Positions 1 to 10,336 of a stretch of DNA of 27,008 bases are shown here, piece after piece. The stretch lies in the NCBI GenBank assembly GCA_002118135.1, contig BDIU01000302.1, forward strand, positions 1 to 27,008, given 5' to 3'. The translations under genes were made by a program, and so were the position numbers. Origin of the DNA: Trebouxia sp. TZW2008. Its lineage: Eukaryota > Chlorophyta > Trebouxiophyceae > Trebouxiales > Trebouxiaceae. The first letter of the stretch is position 1, and each line of letters begins with the position of its first letter. The notes beneath the pieces are model-generated. The model saw only the letters and a list, made by a program, of their open reading frames with translations. It made no database searches and was not told the origin of the DNA.

Positions 1-43
1 GGACGCTCCCAACGTGTAGAACCGTTTCCTGCCATGCACTGCT

Positions 44-661
44 GTGAAAACCACCTATGAAGACGTCCCAAAGGCGTCAATGCATTGCGCTATTGATCTA
101 GATCAGGACAATCCTGCTGAACACGTTGCTGAGCAAGAGCAAAGGCAAGCAACAGAAGCTTGTGCTCCTGCAGCCAAAAGGCTGAAGCTTGCAGATAATG
201 ATAGAATGTCCTCTGGCAACAGCTCCACTGGAGGCAGGCCAAAAATCAACCTGTGGGCCTTTTACAGTCAAAGTGACGAAAGGAAAAACAAGTCGCATTT
301 CTGGGCACAATGCAATGCCTGCACAAAAAACAACAAGCAATTGGACCGACACAGGGCAGCTAGACAGAAGAAGAAGGTGGTTGGTGAGCACCACACAGCA
401 CAGCAGAGCTCTGCAGTTGACATGAAGGCACAGGAAGCAGATGGTCAGCTGATGGACATAGATGCGCTGCTGTCAGCTGACGAGTTCCGCCTTTGTGTTC
501 ATGAGTGGTTTGATGACATGGATGCAGAGGACAGGCTAGCTGCTGCAATGTCTGGAGTGCCAGCTTACGATGACAGCACAGCCATTGTCAAGGCCCCTTT
601 GAGCAGCATCTTTGACTCAGCCCTGACGCCACTGACTGACGACACAGTGGCCAACTACTAG
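44..661 (+). CDS. Short ORF with BED-finger-like segment, probably transposase-derived
   Basis: The open frame runs from just after a stop at position 17-19 to a TAG at 659-661. The first ATG in frame is near 80, so the N-terminus is either that ATG or an exon entering from a TGTAG acceptor near position 19. Residues 64-105 read GRP-x4-W-x-F(Y), then A-x-C-x2-C and a single downstream His, which resembles the N-terminal BED zinc finger of hAT-type transposases; the second zinc-binding His is not clear. The rest is acidic (ALLSADEF, DDMDAED) with no transposase catalytic core. I see no terminal inverted repeats. It could be an internally deleted element remnant, a domesticated DNA-binding protein, or the last exon of a gene starting left of the window. 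The family call is inference from a weak motif. Confidence 0.35.
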   Translation: MKTTYEDVPKASMHCAIDLDQDNPAEHVAEQEQRQATEACAPAAKRLKLADNDRMSSGNSSTGGRPKINLWAFYSQSDERKNKSHFWAQCNACTKNNKQLDRHRAARQKKKVVGEHHTAQQSSAVDMKAQEADGQLMDIDALLSADEFRLCVHEWFDDMDAEDRLAAAMSGVPAYDDSTAIVKAPLSSIFDSALTPLTDDTVANY

Positions 662-1824
662 GCAGCAAATATAGGCAATCGGAGTCAGCGCCCTGATGCA
701 TGCTGAATATGCACCTGACTTCATATTGCACCTTTGTGCTATAGCATTTGATTGTGAGACCTGACTTTGCCATTTCATGATGTACACATCAACATTTCAT
801 TGCCTCAACATTTGATGACATTGCAGCCCTGAGCTGTTTTGGATCAACGCAAGTGATGCTTGTCCGTCATGCTAGTGATGTTTGACAAGATTCAGCATTT
901 CATGAAGCTTTGATCAAGCAGCCACACAAAACACTGTACATGTGACACCATGATCAGCACCACATGCAACACCTGTTGCAAAGCATCTTCAACTTGCAAA
1001 AACAGCCTGATATGTTCAGAATCACACCTTTTTAAAGGTTTTACCGCAATCAGCGGCATCAAAAGACGTCAAATCGCCTATCCTCATGAGTTTTTAAGGG
1101 TTGTTACAGCTGCCTTTAAATACCTTATTAACTTATAAACCCCACTGGGGACCAATTTAGACCCTAATTACCCAACACTGGAAGTACCTGCACATTCGAC
1201 CTTGGTCTTGTCTTATCACAGCTGGTCGTCTTACCGAAAGTCTCCCAGAAGTCACTCATCTGGCTATACATGAACCAGCTGAGAATGCACAAGAGTTTTT
1301 GGATCTTGCCTCAGTCAATCACATGTGTCTTTATTTGACACCTTTGAACATCAGTACCATCTCTGAAACTGGTCTCGAAGTTGAAGCTGATCTAGTGGTC
1401 AGATCAAACAGCGCAATGCAGTGGCTAAGACTGCGTGTGCCCAGCTCAGTGGATGCCACCATTGACATGCAGAGGACCAATCTCTCATATCACTTGTCAG
1501 GAAATTTCGACTATCCACCTGTAGGGACTGTTTGTGTGGATAAACGTGGGACTTGTCTTGATAGCTTGCCAAAACCTTTCCTAGCCCTTCATTTTCCTTA
1601 ATGTTAGACTGCTTCACGCGTACCAAGAGAATTCTATTGAGGTCGAGTCAATGGTGTCGCACAACACCTTTTACATGGTTTGTGATGTTCTGGCTGGAAT
1701 ATGAAGCCCATGTGCAGACTTGGCACTCAGATGCACTTGACAGTGTATAAATTACCAAAATGTAAGCTGTTCTTGGCTTAACGGCTGATACAACCCTGTG
1801 ATATACATGTGTAAGCAATACCTG

Positions 1825-1895
1825 CACAATGGGCTGCACTTGCCCGATATTACAGCACAATAGGCTGCACTTGCCCGATATTACAGCACAATAGG
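1825..1895. repeat. 31-bp tandem repeat, two full copies plus a 9-bp start of a third
   Basis: The unit begins CACAATRGGCTGCACTTGCC and ends ATTACAG. Copies occupy 1825-1855 and 1856-1886 and differ at one base (GGG versus AGG). A third start, CACAATAGG, follows at 1887-1895. The near identity implies a recent slippage or unequal-crossover event. Confidence 0.9.
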
Positions 1896-2351
1896 TCACG
1901 TGTGTTATAGGTCTGGAACGACATGACGATGTCATTTACAGGATACATTTCATACGATTGTTGTACTGTCAATGACATGAAAGGCTTCCTTGCAAAGACG
2001 TATGCCTTGCTGATGACGTTGAAAAATGCTTTTGCAGTTTACACCCACACATATGCTTGTCCAGAATCGAAAATGATGACAAAGCTGCAGTTGCACTTGT
2101 TACTCTAGAGCAACGCAAGCATGTGTGCAACTTCTGCCGCAGTTCTGCCCTATAGCTAGTTGGCACGTCGAAGCCGAACCTTTGTTGTTGTTTGCAGCAA
2201 AAGTAGGTTTTGATTATGCACGGTGGTCATGCAGACTGATTCAAACACATGGTGAAGCGACAGAAACACCTTGTCAGACTGTGAGCAGTTAGTAGCAACT
2301 GCACTGCACATGCACTGCACACACTGTGTCAACAACAGCAAAAACCAGCCC

Positions 2352-2356
2352 TTACA
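2352..2356 (-). terminator. Putative TGTAA poly(A) signal of the RBM34-like gene
   Basis: TGTAA on the minus strand lies about 50 nt downstream of the TGA stop at 2407-2409. TGTAA is the usual polyadenylation signal of chlorophyte algae. The cleavage site cannot be read from sequence. Confidence 0.45.
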
Positions 2357-2406
2357 CCAAGAGACATTGCTGTTGTCATAAGCTTATTGAGATATGCGTG
2401 ATTGCT

Positions 2407-5400
2407 TCATTGGCCAGATTTGACAAGCTGCTTGTCAAGGCTACGCTGTTTACGCAACGCAACTGATGGCCGCTTTTCTGAGGTTTTCCGCTTGCCTTCC
2501 ACAGGTCTGTGGCTTGCAAATGAACTCTTGGCAAGAAGCGCCGTGGTTGACTTCTTCAAGCCCTTTGTTTTGAAGCCCTGCCAGTTCTCTGCAGGCTCTG
2601 CTTTGTGCTTGAGGGCAGTTACAGCTTTGTTGGCTGTCTTGCTCTGCCTCCCACCTAGACATGACAACACATTTGCAGCACAACACAAACTGACAACAGG
2701 TTATGCCGAGGTGAACCAGTCCTTACCATGACGCTTACAACAAGCCCGCCTGGCAAGACGGGACTGGTACCACACAAACCTAGCAAGATATGCTAGAAAT
2801 TGTGTGGTGGATTGTGATGAACCCAGCTATGCCAAAGACGTCATCGGTATCATGATACATCAAGTTTTGCAAGCAAATGCAACATGCCATGTGCACGAAG
2901 CATGAAGTTTGTTGCGTGCCTTGTGTAATGAGCAGTTTGTTACATGCCTTGATTAAGGAGCAACAGTTAACAGTTGCAACACATTATATAGCACAGCTAT
3001 GTAGCTTGCCAGCAGTGCGCGGGCAAAAGGTTGTACCTGCAGAGCCACTACCTTTCTTGCCAGCAACTCTGTTGCCTGAGCCTTTGCCCAGATCCTTCAA
3101 GTGCGCTGGCACCTTCACAGCCTTAGTCACCCTGATTGGGCGCTTCCTCAGCAGCTGCCCGTCACAGCTCAGAGCTGCCCTGGCAGCTGCCTGATCCCTG
3201 AAGTGGACAAACCCAAAACCCTTGCCTAGCTGGCTGGCTGAATCTCGCACCAGACGCACAGCCTCTACTGGATCTGTGATACCAAGCTTGCTGCAGCTAT
3301 CGTTGAATAGCACAATGACCTCCTCATCCTGCATGATTGAATGCACGTATTTCGTGTGAAATTTGACATGGCTGGATGTATGTATGTATGCCATGTGCAT
3401 TTCAGACTGCAGTGTGAAGAGCGTTGAGTGTGATGGCCTTATTCTGCAGCTCAGCATGCAATCAGCTATATGGATTCATCTTATACAGAACGAAGAAACA
3501 GTGTCCTTTCAATTCAAAATGCAGCGATCTTATGCTGTCCTAGAAGGCATTCCAGTCCACAATGCAGTTGGCACATGGTCAATGCATGCTCAGCATGTAT
3601 GTTCCACGCAAAATAGATCAGCAGCCATGCAGTTGCAGCCTCCGCAACTGATGGCAACATCACACGTGCAGGCTGGGCACCATTGCATCAATTTGCCAAC
3701 AAGTAGTAGCCCAAGCGTTGAGTGCCTGAGGGTAAGATACTCCACATTGCAGCTAAATTGCATACGAGTCAAGCTACATTGCACACTGGCCAACTGAACA
3801 TTACAGCATTCCATTTTAAGGTCTTACCTCTACGTCAAATGGCAGATTGCCAACAAACACAGTTCTGCTACGCTCATAGACCACGTTGCCACCTGCGCTG
3901 CCATGCGCACTCTGTCCTGCTCTATCAACACGGATGTGTCGTGAGTCCAGCTGCACACCACAGCATGCTACAACTAGAACAACTAGACAGACAGATAGAT
4001 AAGCAAGCATTACACGAATGAAACAAGCAGACGCAATTGTACAGCAGCAAGACACAGAGCTGGGGTAAAGCACAAGAGGGGACACCTTGAAGTCACAACA
4101 GAAATGTGTGGCAAAATTCTGTTGTCCTTTGATGAATGATGCCATGCATTGTGCATATAAGTGATTTACGGTAACATGTCACATACATACCACATGCATG
4201 TTGCTTGCCAGCGCTGCCGTAGCTGCAGCCTCATCTTGAAACACCACATAGGCATGACTGGTGCCTCTCTTGTCGCTGACATTGCCTGTGATGATTGCAG
4301 CTTTCCTAGACATCTTGACATCCAGCTTGACTGGCACAGAGCGTCTCCTCATGCTTTCGATGATGCCATACCTGTTGAGCATGGAATCAGGGTCAAGTTG
4401 AAAACCGTCTGCAACAGAGGGATGTGACACAATGCATAAGCTGCTGTCATCCAATTGTAGGTCCCCTGGTCAACAGGCTGATTCTGTCAACAGGATTGCT
4501 CAGGGTTCTAGAATGGGCCAAATTGGTGGGCTGATCATTGAGGTCTGCTGCTGGTGTTGTATCTGCTATCTTTGACAGTCTGGTTAATATGTTGGGACTT
4601 CGCTGATGCACACTATGCAACACGTGTGATTGCATCTCAGATGGCGGACTTGCCAGTCAATACAATTGTGGGATGACACAGTCACGGCTGAAAAGTGCCC
4701 ACTGTACACTAAAGGATGGCTCACATGCTATACTTTTGACTTTTCTCAACTGCCACGCAAGCATTTTTGTTTTGGGCATTGGTAAGGCGCTTACTGGCCA
4801 AATTCTTGTTGAATCATTTTCTTCTTGGCATCAGGTGGCAAGTTGCCCACAAAGATGGTTCTCCTAAGCTTTGCAGCTTCCTCTTCAGGTGAGAGGCTCT
4901 GCACACAGGCACAATCGTGAGTAGAGATTGTCCTCAGTTATACATTACTGGTTGTCTGAAGCAGTGTATAACTGAGTTTTCTGGCTCAGTTGTGCATTTG
5001 GAATGGGTTTTGACAAATCTGCATTGGTCAGCTGTGTGTGTACAGATCAGACTTGATGCTGAGAACTCACCTTCAGAGCTTCAACTTCAGGCTCAGTTGT
5101 TTCATGGGTCTCTGTCATGCTTGCATGTCCCTGAGTGCTTGCATAGTCTACAGCTGTCTGCTCATCAACATTGCTTTGCTGCTTACGCTTCTTGGCAGGC
5201 TTGTCTGAGACCACTGCTGCTGCTTCCTGATCTGTTACTGCTGCTTTGCGTTTCTTCTGTGACTTGCCATCAGCAAGAGCAGGTTTCTGCTTAAGCTCTT
5301 GAGGTGCAGGCACAGGTGCAAGGGCATGTTCCACTGTCTCAGCATATTTGCGCTTTTTGGACTTTTTGGCCACATCTTTGCCTTTGTCCGTGGCAGCTAC

Positions 5401-5544
5401 ACTGATTGCAGGCTTGTCAGAATTTGCCACAGGCTGGGTTTCTTGCCAAGCTGGCTTTGCAGCTTTGTACTTGCTGCTATTGCTGAAGAGTGAACTGTTT
5501 GCGCTGCCTGCTGATGGCTTCAAAATATTGTCGAAAAGAGACAT
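2407..5544 (-). CDS. RBM34/Nop12-family nucleolar RNA-binding protein, six exons
   Basis: Exons in transcript order are 5071-5544, 4795-4898, 4191-4371, 3828-3950, 3037-3328 and 2407-2654. They total 1422 nt (473 aa), and every junction has a GT donor, an AG acceptor and a matching phase. Residues 1-158 begin MSLFDNIL and carry several K-K-R clusters, as nuclear/nucleolar proteins do. RRM1 (about 172-262) has RNP2 TIFVGN and RNP1-like SHAYVVF. RRM2 (about 283-360) has TVFVGN and KGFGFVHF. The C-terminus is basic and includes KRPSVALRK, a tail typical of RBM34/Nop12. The family acts in the nucleolus in 60S/25S pre-rRNA maturation. Length is close to yeast Nop12 (459) and human RBM34 (430). The end of exon 5 could instead use the AAG/GTAGTG donor near 3053, in the same phase. 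An optional extra 5' exon is described under findings. Confidence 0.9.
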
Positions 5545-6079
5545 CTCCCTGACCAGCTGCTGCCAGCTGACTTGCTGGAAACCGTCGAGTAGGAGCTGTG
5601 CAAGGCTGTGTGCGGGGTTCGAGCGCAAACGGGACTCAATTGAGTACTCACAGCGCTGTGGGCATGCACCGCCACACCCTGATCGCAACGCCTGCCTGAA
5701 CGGCTCTTGAGCCTGGTCTTAAGCTGCTTGCCGCAAGCGGAACGCGAAAGACGGACTATGCGAACTTCTTCGTCACCTTCTTGCAAACAGATCCTAGTCC
5801 TAGGGTTGCTGCTCATTGCGAGCTGAGACATTTGGAATACCCGCACGAGCACACTCACGATCAAGTCGATATCTGTTTGGCTCCGGCCACTTTCACTTTG
5901 ACTTGACTTCGGCTTCAGTGTCTTGCGAGTCGTGCCGGCCGGCCGGCTCTTGTAAAGCTAGTGGGCTTTGATCTGCTGAATCTGTCGCGTCTTGCTGCGC
6001 GCTTGCCTCGTGGTTTGCTGACCATCGGAGTTTTGGATCAATCTGCGCACAATTTTCAGAAGTTTTTGGCTTGAGCTGC
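5545..6079. promoter_or_regulatory. Shared 5' region of two divergent genes
   Basis: The RBM34-like gene (-, ATG at 5544) and the FIP37-like gene (+, ATG at 6080) start head to head, 535 bp apart. The region is richer in CpG than its surroundings and contains the 14-bp GC palindrome GCCGGCCGGCCGGC at 5934-5947. No convincing TATA box is visible. If the optional upstream RBM34 exon (5652-5816) is real, the promoter space shrinks to about 264 bp. Confidence 0.55.
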
Positions 6080-9000
6080 ATGTCAGCAATGGATGAGGTG
6101 CACGACCTTCAGACCTTGTTTTCCAATGCCGCAGATGTCTTTGAGATGTTGCGTCGAATGTCTTGTTTGCGTCCCCTGATGTCGACTATAACTCCCACTG
6201 TCTACATTGCAATTCTGTCCACGTTTGACCTCTTACAGTCCTGCCACTGCTGTGCGTTTGCAGGATGACATCTATGGCGAAGACATCTATGGTGGCGTAT
6301 CTGGCCTTGTTCCCGATGCCACCTTTCCTGCCAGCAATGACGCTCTGTCACAGGTGATGCTAAGACATGTTTAGCTTCTGCCCAGACAAGCTTATTGGCT
6401 TGTCTAGTTGCACCTTTTGACACATGCCACTGTACAGGTTGGGGTCAAAGCTGAGCAGCCTTCCGAGCTTGGTCGACCTGCAGACAGGTATCCAATGGTC
6501 GCTTGCCTTAGTAATCTTTGAGAGTCTTGCCCATGTTTTTGACTTGGATGTAATTAATGCTTGTAGCTCTTTTCAGCTGGGAGATCAGAACGCAGGTCAT
6601 CAGGTAATCCTCATCACCCGCCATTTACTACAGGCCATCCTTGCATTGTCTGGCTGCAAACAGAGGTCAGGTCCACTCGACTTGCTTTACAATGCTTCAA
6701 GGCGCTAAGCTCTGATGATAATGCCATTCACCATGTCAGGACCACACACGCTGGTTGTCAGTGCAGCACTCAGTCAGCTCTCCTGCTTGGCGTCAGCATG
6801 ACTGCATTCGCTTCAGCTTTTGCTTGTCTCCTAAGTGCTGCCGCATGTATAGGGCCAACATCGTGGTGCTCAAGCCAGCCTTGAGGACTGGCAGAACACG
6901 TTTCAAAGTGTAGCATCAAATGCTGGCTTGCCTTTGGAGCCAGCCACGCTGTTGGCACACCTTCAGCAGACACACCAACAGCCGGCTGTCGCTGCATCTG
7001 CCAGTAGCAATGCTGCAGAGGACGTCGCTGCCCTCAGACAAAGGGAGAGTCAGCTGCAAGCCCAGCTTATGGAAAAGATCCTAGAGAACATGGAGCTGCG
7101 GCGGCATCTGCAATCAGCAAAGGCAGCAGCTGAGCCAGCTGTTGTTCAGGTATTACATGGACATCTCCCATGCATGGGAACGCGATATTGCTAGTCTACA
7201 TCTGCATGTGCAATTGCAGCTGTGAGCAAGCATCTTGATGCAAGACATTCAATCATTCAATGCTGTCCAGCATGTAATTTCGTTGTGTGGCTCACTTGCT
7301 GAGGCGGATGCTGCTCACTGTGTGCAGTGCGGACATTGCGGCTGCATCGCAGACGGCTCTCCATCCCTGTAATCACAGCAGATGCTAGGCTCATCACTCT
7401 TCACTTGTTGATGCTACACACATCTGCCATTCACGCTGGGCATTGTACAATTAACAGTTTTCATGGCAGCACCTCATGCTTTGCATTCTGACGAGCTGCA
7501 TTAAGCTTTGATTGCTGTGTTCACTAGTTTCTGCACTACTGATGATCCGCAGGTACGAGCGTTGCTGCTTGACCCAGCAGTCAACAGGGAGTTGCTGCTG
7601 TGTTTGTCTGTCTTGAGGTTTATGCCAATTATCATCAGGGCATCCCTAAAGTCTGTGTTGGCCTTGCCCTACAGGTGCGGGCATTGTTGCTTGACCCAGC
7701 GGTCAACAGGGAGTTTCAGAGAGTGCACAAGGCCCTAGAGGATAAAACTGAGGAGGCCAAGCGGCTGCATGAGGAGCTGCAAGGCACACTGTTCTCTCAG
7801 GAATCCAAGCAGGGCCGCATGCTTGTTGCCAAGTGCAGGACGCTAGCGGTGAGTCACTCTGTATTGCCCTGCTGCCATGCCTGTGAATAGTTGTCCCTTT
7901 GTTCATTCATTCATTCATTTGAAATGTGTGCTAGGCAGACTCAGCAGGCTGACCTGAACACGTACAATAGCAATCAGCTGTCTCCAACCAGTTTGATCAT
8001 GCGCTAACCTAACATCCCTTGATGCTGAGCTCAGAAATCTCTGTGTACGCCTTGTGCTTGAGATGCCATATGTTCAGGCAGAGATAATGCGCGTACAAAT
8101 GGACTATGCTTGAAAGTATTTCAGTTTGGGCAGTGATAAGCCATGCCTGTGCTTCTGCCTGCCTTGTGCAAGCAAGCTTGAGCGTGGATAGATGCTGATC
8201 ATGGACGAGCATCCTCTTGATTGGCCATTGCATTTAGCATCTTGTATGCTAATGCCATCAGCATGCTTGCATGTTGGTCACCTTGGGCTGCAAGATCAAA
8301 GCAGTTGCAATATAAAGTGATCAACCTGCAAACTGATCAGACGCTTGCGCTTGCTTGCAAGTACGCCGTCTTCATGTGAGTCACAGTTCTTGTGAATCGC
8401 AAAGGTCTATCATGGGAGACATTGATTTCACCGTATGACATGTGGCAGCTTATGGCATGTGGTTATGGTGTCTGTATGGCCCCCTGTTGAGACTCCAAGG
8501 CAGTGATGTTTGATTGATTTCTTTTTTTATTTATTTATTTATTTGTTTATTGACTTATAGGAAGAGAATGAGGAGATAGGGCGGGAGCTGAGCGAAGATC
8601 GAGTGCACAAATTGGAGAGACAGCTGGCGCTGGCCAAGGGCTTTGCTGAAGACATGCAGGCAGCTTACCAAGAATGTGAAGACCATGCCACTGCCCTTGA
8701 TGAGGAAGCTGAGAGGTTACAGGAAGAGGTGATCTCTCTTTCTGAGGTTTGCTGTTGACACGCAACATGGCTTACAAGGCTGGCTGCGCAACAGAAATTT
8801 GTATATCGCTAGGCATCCCTGACAAGATGCAAAATGTCAAACATAGGATTAGACGTTGCTTGCTTCTCACATGTTGTGTACTGCTGAGCTTCTACAGCTG
8901 AAACAAATGCTTTGTCATTTGCGTCATGAGGCAAATGCATGCATTCAATGTCAAAGCTAGTCGCGCGAGCTGATCCCTGGGGCATTTCGGATTTCAGCTT

Positions 9001-9318
9001 GGACAAAGTAAGTCTGACGTGCAGGTGTTTGAGTTCAAGAGGAAAAATTCAGAGGCGCTAGCCATGGTCCCAAGACATTTGCTGTTTCGCCTCAACAATG
9101 CAGTTCCTCCAAGAGATGGACCCAGAGATGGCCCAAGAGATGGCAATCGGTCTTTCATACCGTATAATAATCCTAGGCATATGCAAAGTCCCCCTATGCA
9201 GCGTCCATATATGCGAAGACCTCCTGTTGATTCTGGTCCGCCCCCAAACAAAAGGGGCATGGCACCAGATCGACGAGATGAGGGCGACAGATATAGCAGC
9301 CGACCGCGTGTGCGATGA
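6080..9318 (+). CDS. FIP37: WTAP/FIP37-family subunit of the m6A mRNA methyltransferase complex
   Basis: Proposed exons are 6080-6097, 6264-6353, 6438-6487, 6577-6603, 6879-7149, 7675-7848, 8561-8746 (or ending at 8728) and 8998-9318, giving 378 (or 372) aa. The core is diagnostic: LLLDPAVNREF (from about residue 156), then LFSQESKQGRMLVAKCRTL, then EENEEIGRELSEDRVHKLE, which closely follows plant FIP37 and animal WTAP as I recall them. The N-terminal DDIYGEDIYG resembles the DDIFG of FIP37. Residues from about 60 to 270 are predicted coiled coil. Exons 5-8 are secure; exons 1, 3 and 4 are phase-consistent but less certain. The family scaffolds the MTA/MTB (METTL3/14) heterodimer in nuclear speckles. 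The C-terminal tail (about 106 aa) holds three PRDG repeats and is rich in Pro and Arg, unlike Arabidopsis FIP37. Intron 5 carries a partial extra copy of exon 6. Confidence 0.88.
7553..7597 (+). repeat. Partial duplicate of FIP37 exon 6, including its splice acceptor
   Basis: The segment repeats the first 45 or so bases of exon 6 (7675 onward) 122 bp upstream, preceded by its own CCGCAG acceptor. It encodes VRALLLDPAVNRE identically. The five differences over about 44 aligned bases are all transitions and all silent. No donor in the right phase follows, so it is not an obvious alternative exon. Confidence 0.85.
7902..7918. repeat. (TTCA)n microsatellite, about 4 units
   Basis: A short tetranucleotide repeat near the start of the intron following FIP37 exon 6. 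No function is evident. Confidence 0.9.
8522..8550. repeat. (TTTA)n tract just upstream of a splice acceptor
   Basis: A T run followed by about five TTTA units and interrupted once by TTTG ends 10 bp before the ACTTATAG acceptor of FIP37 exon 7 (8561). It probably supplies the pyrimidine/T-rich tract of that acceptor. Length variation here could affect splicing; that is inference. Confidence 0.8.
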
Positions 9319-10336
9319 GCAATCAATGCATTGTCAGTATGATGGAATTTGTAAGCATATTCAGAGGCGGCAATGAATGCCATTAACAGCCATTCAATGA
9401 AGTGACACCACAGCATAGCTCCACATCGGTTGGCAGTCAATGCAACACGCGACCTGCAAGGTAACATGGGCGCTGTCTACAGTGCGTCTCAAGGCGTCTT
9501 GATCTGCCTGACCTGATATGTCAATATTTCTGTGGTAGGTATCATGTCAGCCAAACTGAATGCACTGTTTGTGTTGGTTTCACTGGCGTTTGCATGGTAT
9601 GTGTGTTGTTCTCACAGATGTTTGCATGATGGGTTAAACTTTTCCTGATGCAACCTGCAGATCTAGCTACTATCTTTTCTGCTAGACTTTGAGGCTGCAG
9701 ATTGGGCCGTATTGTTAGCTGTTTCAGGAGGTGGTCTGCAGGCAATCTGAAGTTTCACACGGCGCAGGCAGCTACTTCGTGATGTGCAGTGCAGCTGTGA
9801 TTGCTTGATGGTTGTTGTACATGCAGATCACTGATCGAAGTAATGATGTCCAGAAGTAAACACTGCGAGAAATTTAGGACTTAGGTGCTAACACATACGT
9901 CCTTTGCTGGTGACCATAGGCTTGCAGGCGGTGATCATGACTTGTGCTGGATGTGTCATGCTGAAAAAGTTACCAGCTTTCAGGCTCGGTATGACGGAAG
10001 CAATCGCAACACATGCGTTGTTCAAGAATTCAGGGTGTTCGAAAAATGAAAGGGCATCAAGATGTTGTGCTCATCAACATAGTTGTCTGGAAGCTCATGG
10101 GCAAGTCACGGTGAACTAAGGGAGATAACACGGTAGTATAACAGAGCAGGCAGACCATATTGGGAGAAAAGAACTCAAACGGAGAAGTCCGCGAACAGAC
10201 AAGGATTTAGCCATCGAGGCAGCACATCAGACTTCGGTGTCCACGACAAAGTCTGTCATTCCCATCAAACATGGCGGTCTCTGAGGCTGAGCCTTGGACC
10301 TACAGCACACACATGAAACCGCTGGAGACTGAATGG
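9319..10336. other. Tail-to-tail intergenic region without a supported gene
   Basis: It separates the 3' end of the FIP37-like gene (+) from the 3' end of the CSTPP1-like gene (-). Open frames here are below 75 codons and show no domain or splice pattern. Only the TGTAA at 9350 stands out. Confidence 0.55.
9350..9354 (+). terminator. Putative TGTAA poly(A) signal of the FIP37-like gene
   Basis: TGTAA occurs 32 nt after the TGA stop at 9316-9318. This is the expected motif and position for a chlorophyte 3' UTR, although it would make the UTR very short. Confidence 0.4.

Larger units (their letters stand above)
662..2406. other. Tail-to-tail intergenic region without a supported gene
   Basis: This stretch lies between the 3' ends of the BED-like ORF (+) and the RBM34-like gene (-). 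Several frames of 60-100 codons are open, the longest at 1299-1601 (+), but none shows a recognisable domain, splice pattern or repeated conservation. It contains a 31-bp tandem duplication (1825-1895) and a TGTAA on the minus strand at 2352-2356. Confidence 0.5.

Noticed and set aside
1299..1601. 100-codon plus-strand ORF as a gene
   Set aside because: It starts at a non-ATG codon, has no recognisable domain, no flanking splice pattern and nothing linking it to neighbours.
5601..5640. GGGGTTCGAGC resembling a tRNA T-arm
   Set aside because: No acceptor stem or anticodon arm surrounds it, and it lies in the RBM34-like 5' region.
5348..5710. 120-codon plus-strand ORF opposite RBM34 exon 1
   Set aside because: It is an antisense shadow of the Lys/Ala-rich exon. 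It has no domain, and the minus-strand frame continues correctly into the RRM exons.
7508..7738. The upstream FIP37 exon copy as a normal alternative exon
   Set aside because: No donor in the correct phase follows it, and read-through into exon 6 is out of frame by 122 bp. It is kept only as a finding.
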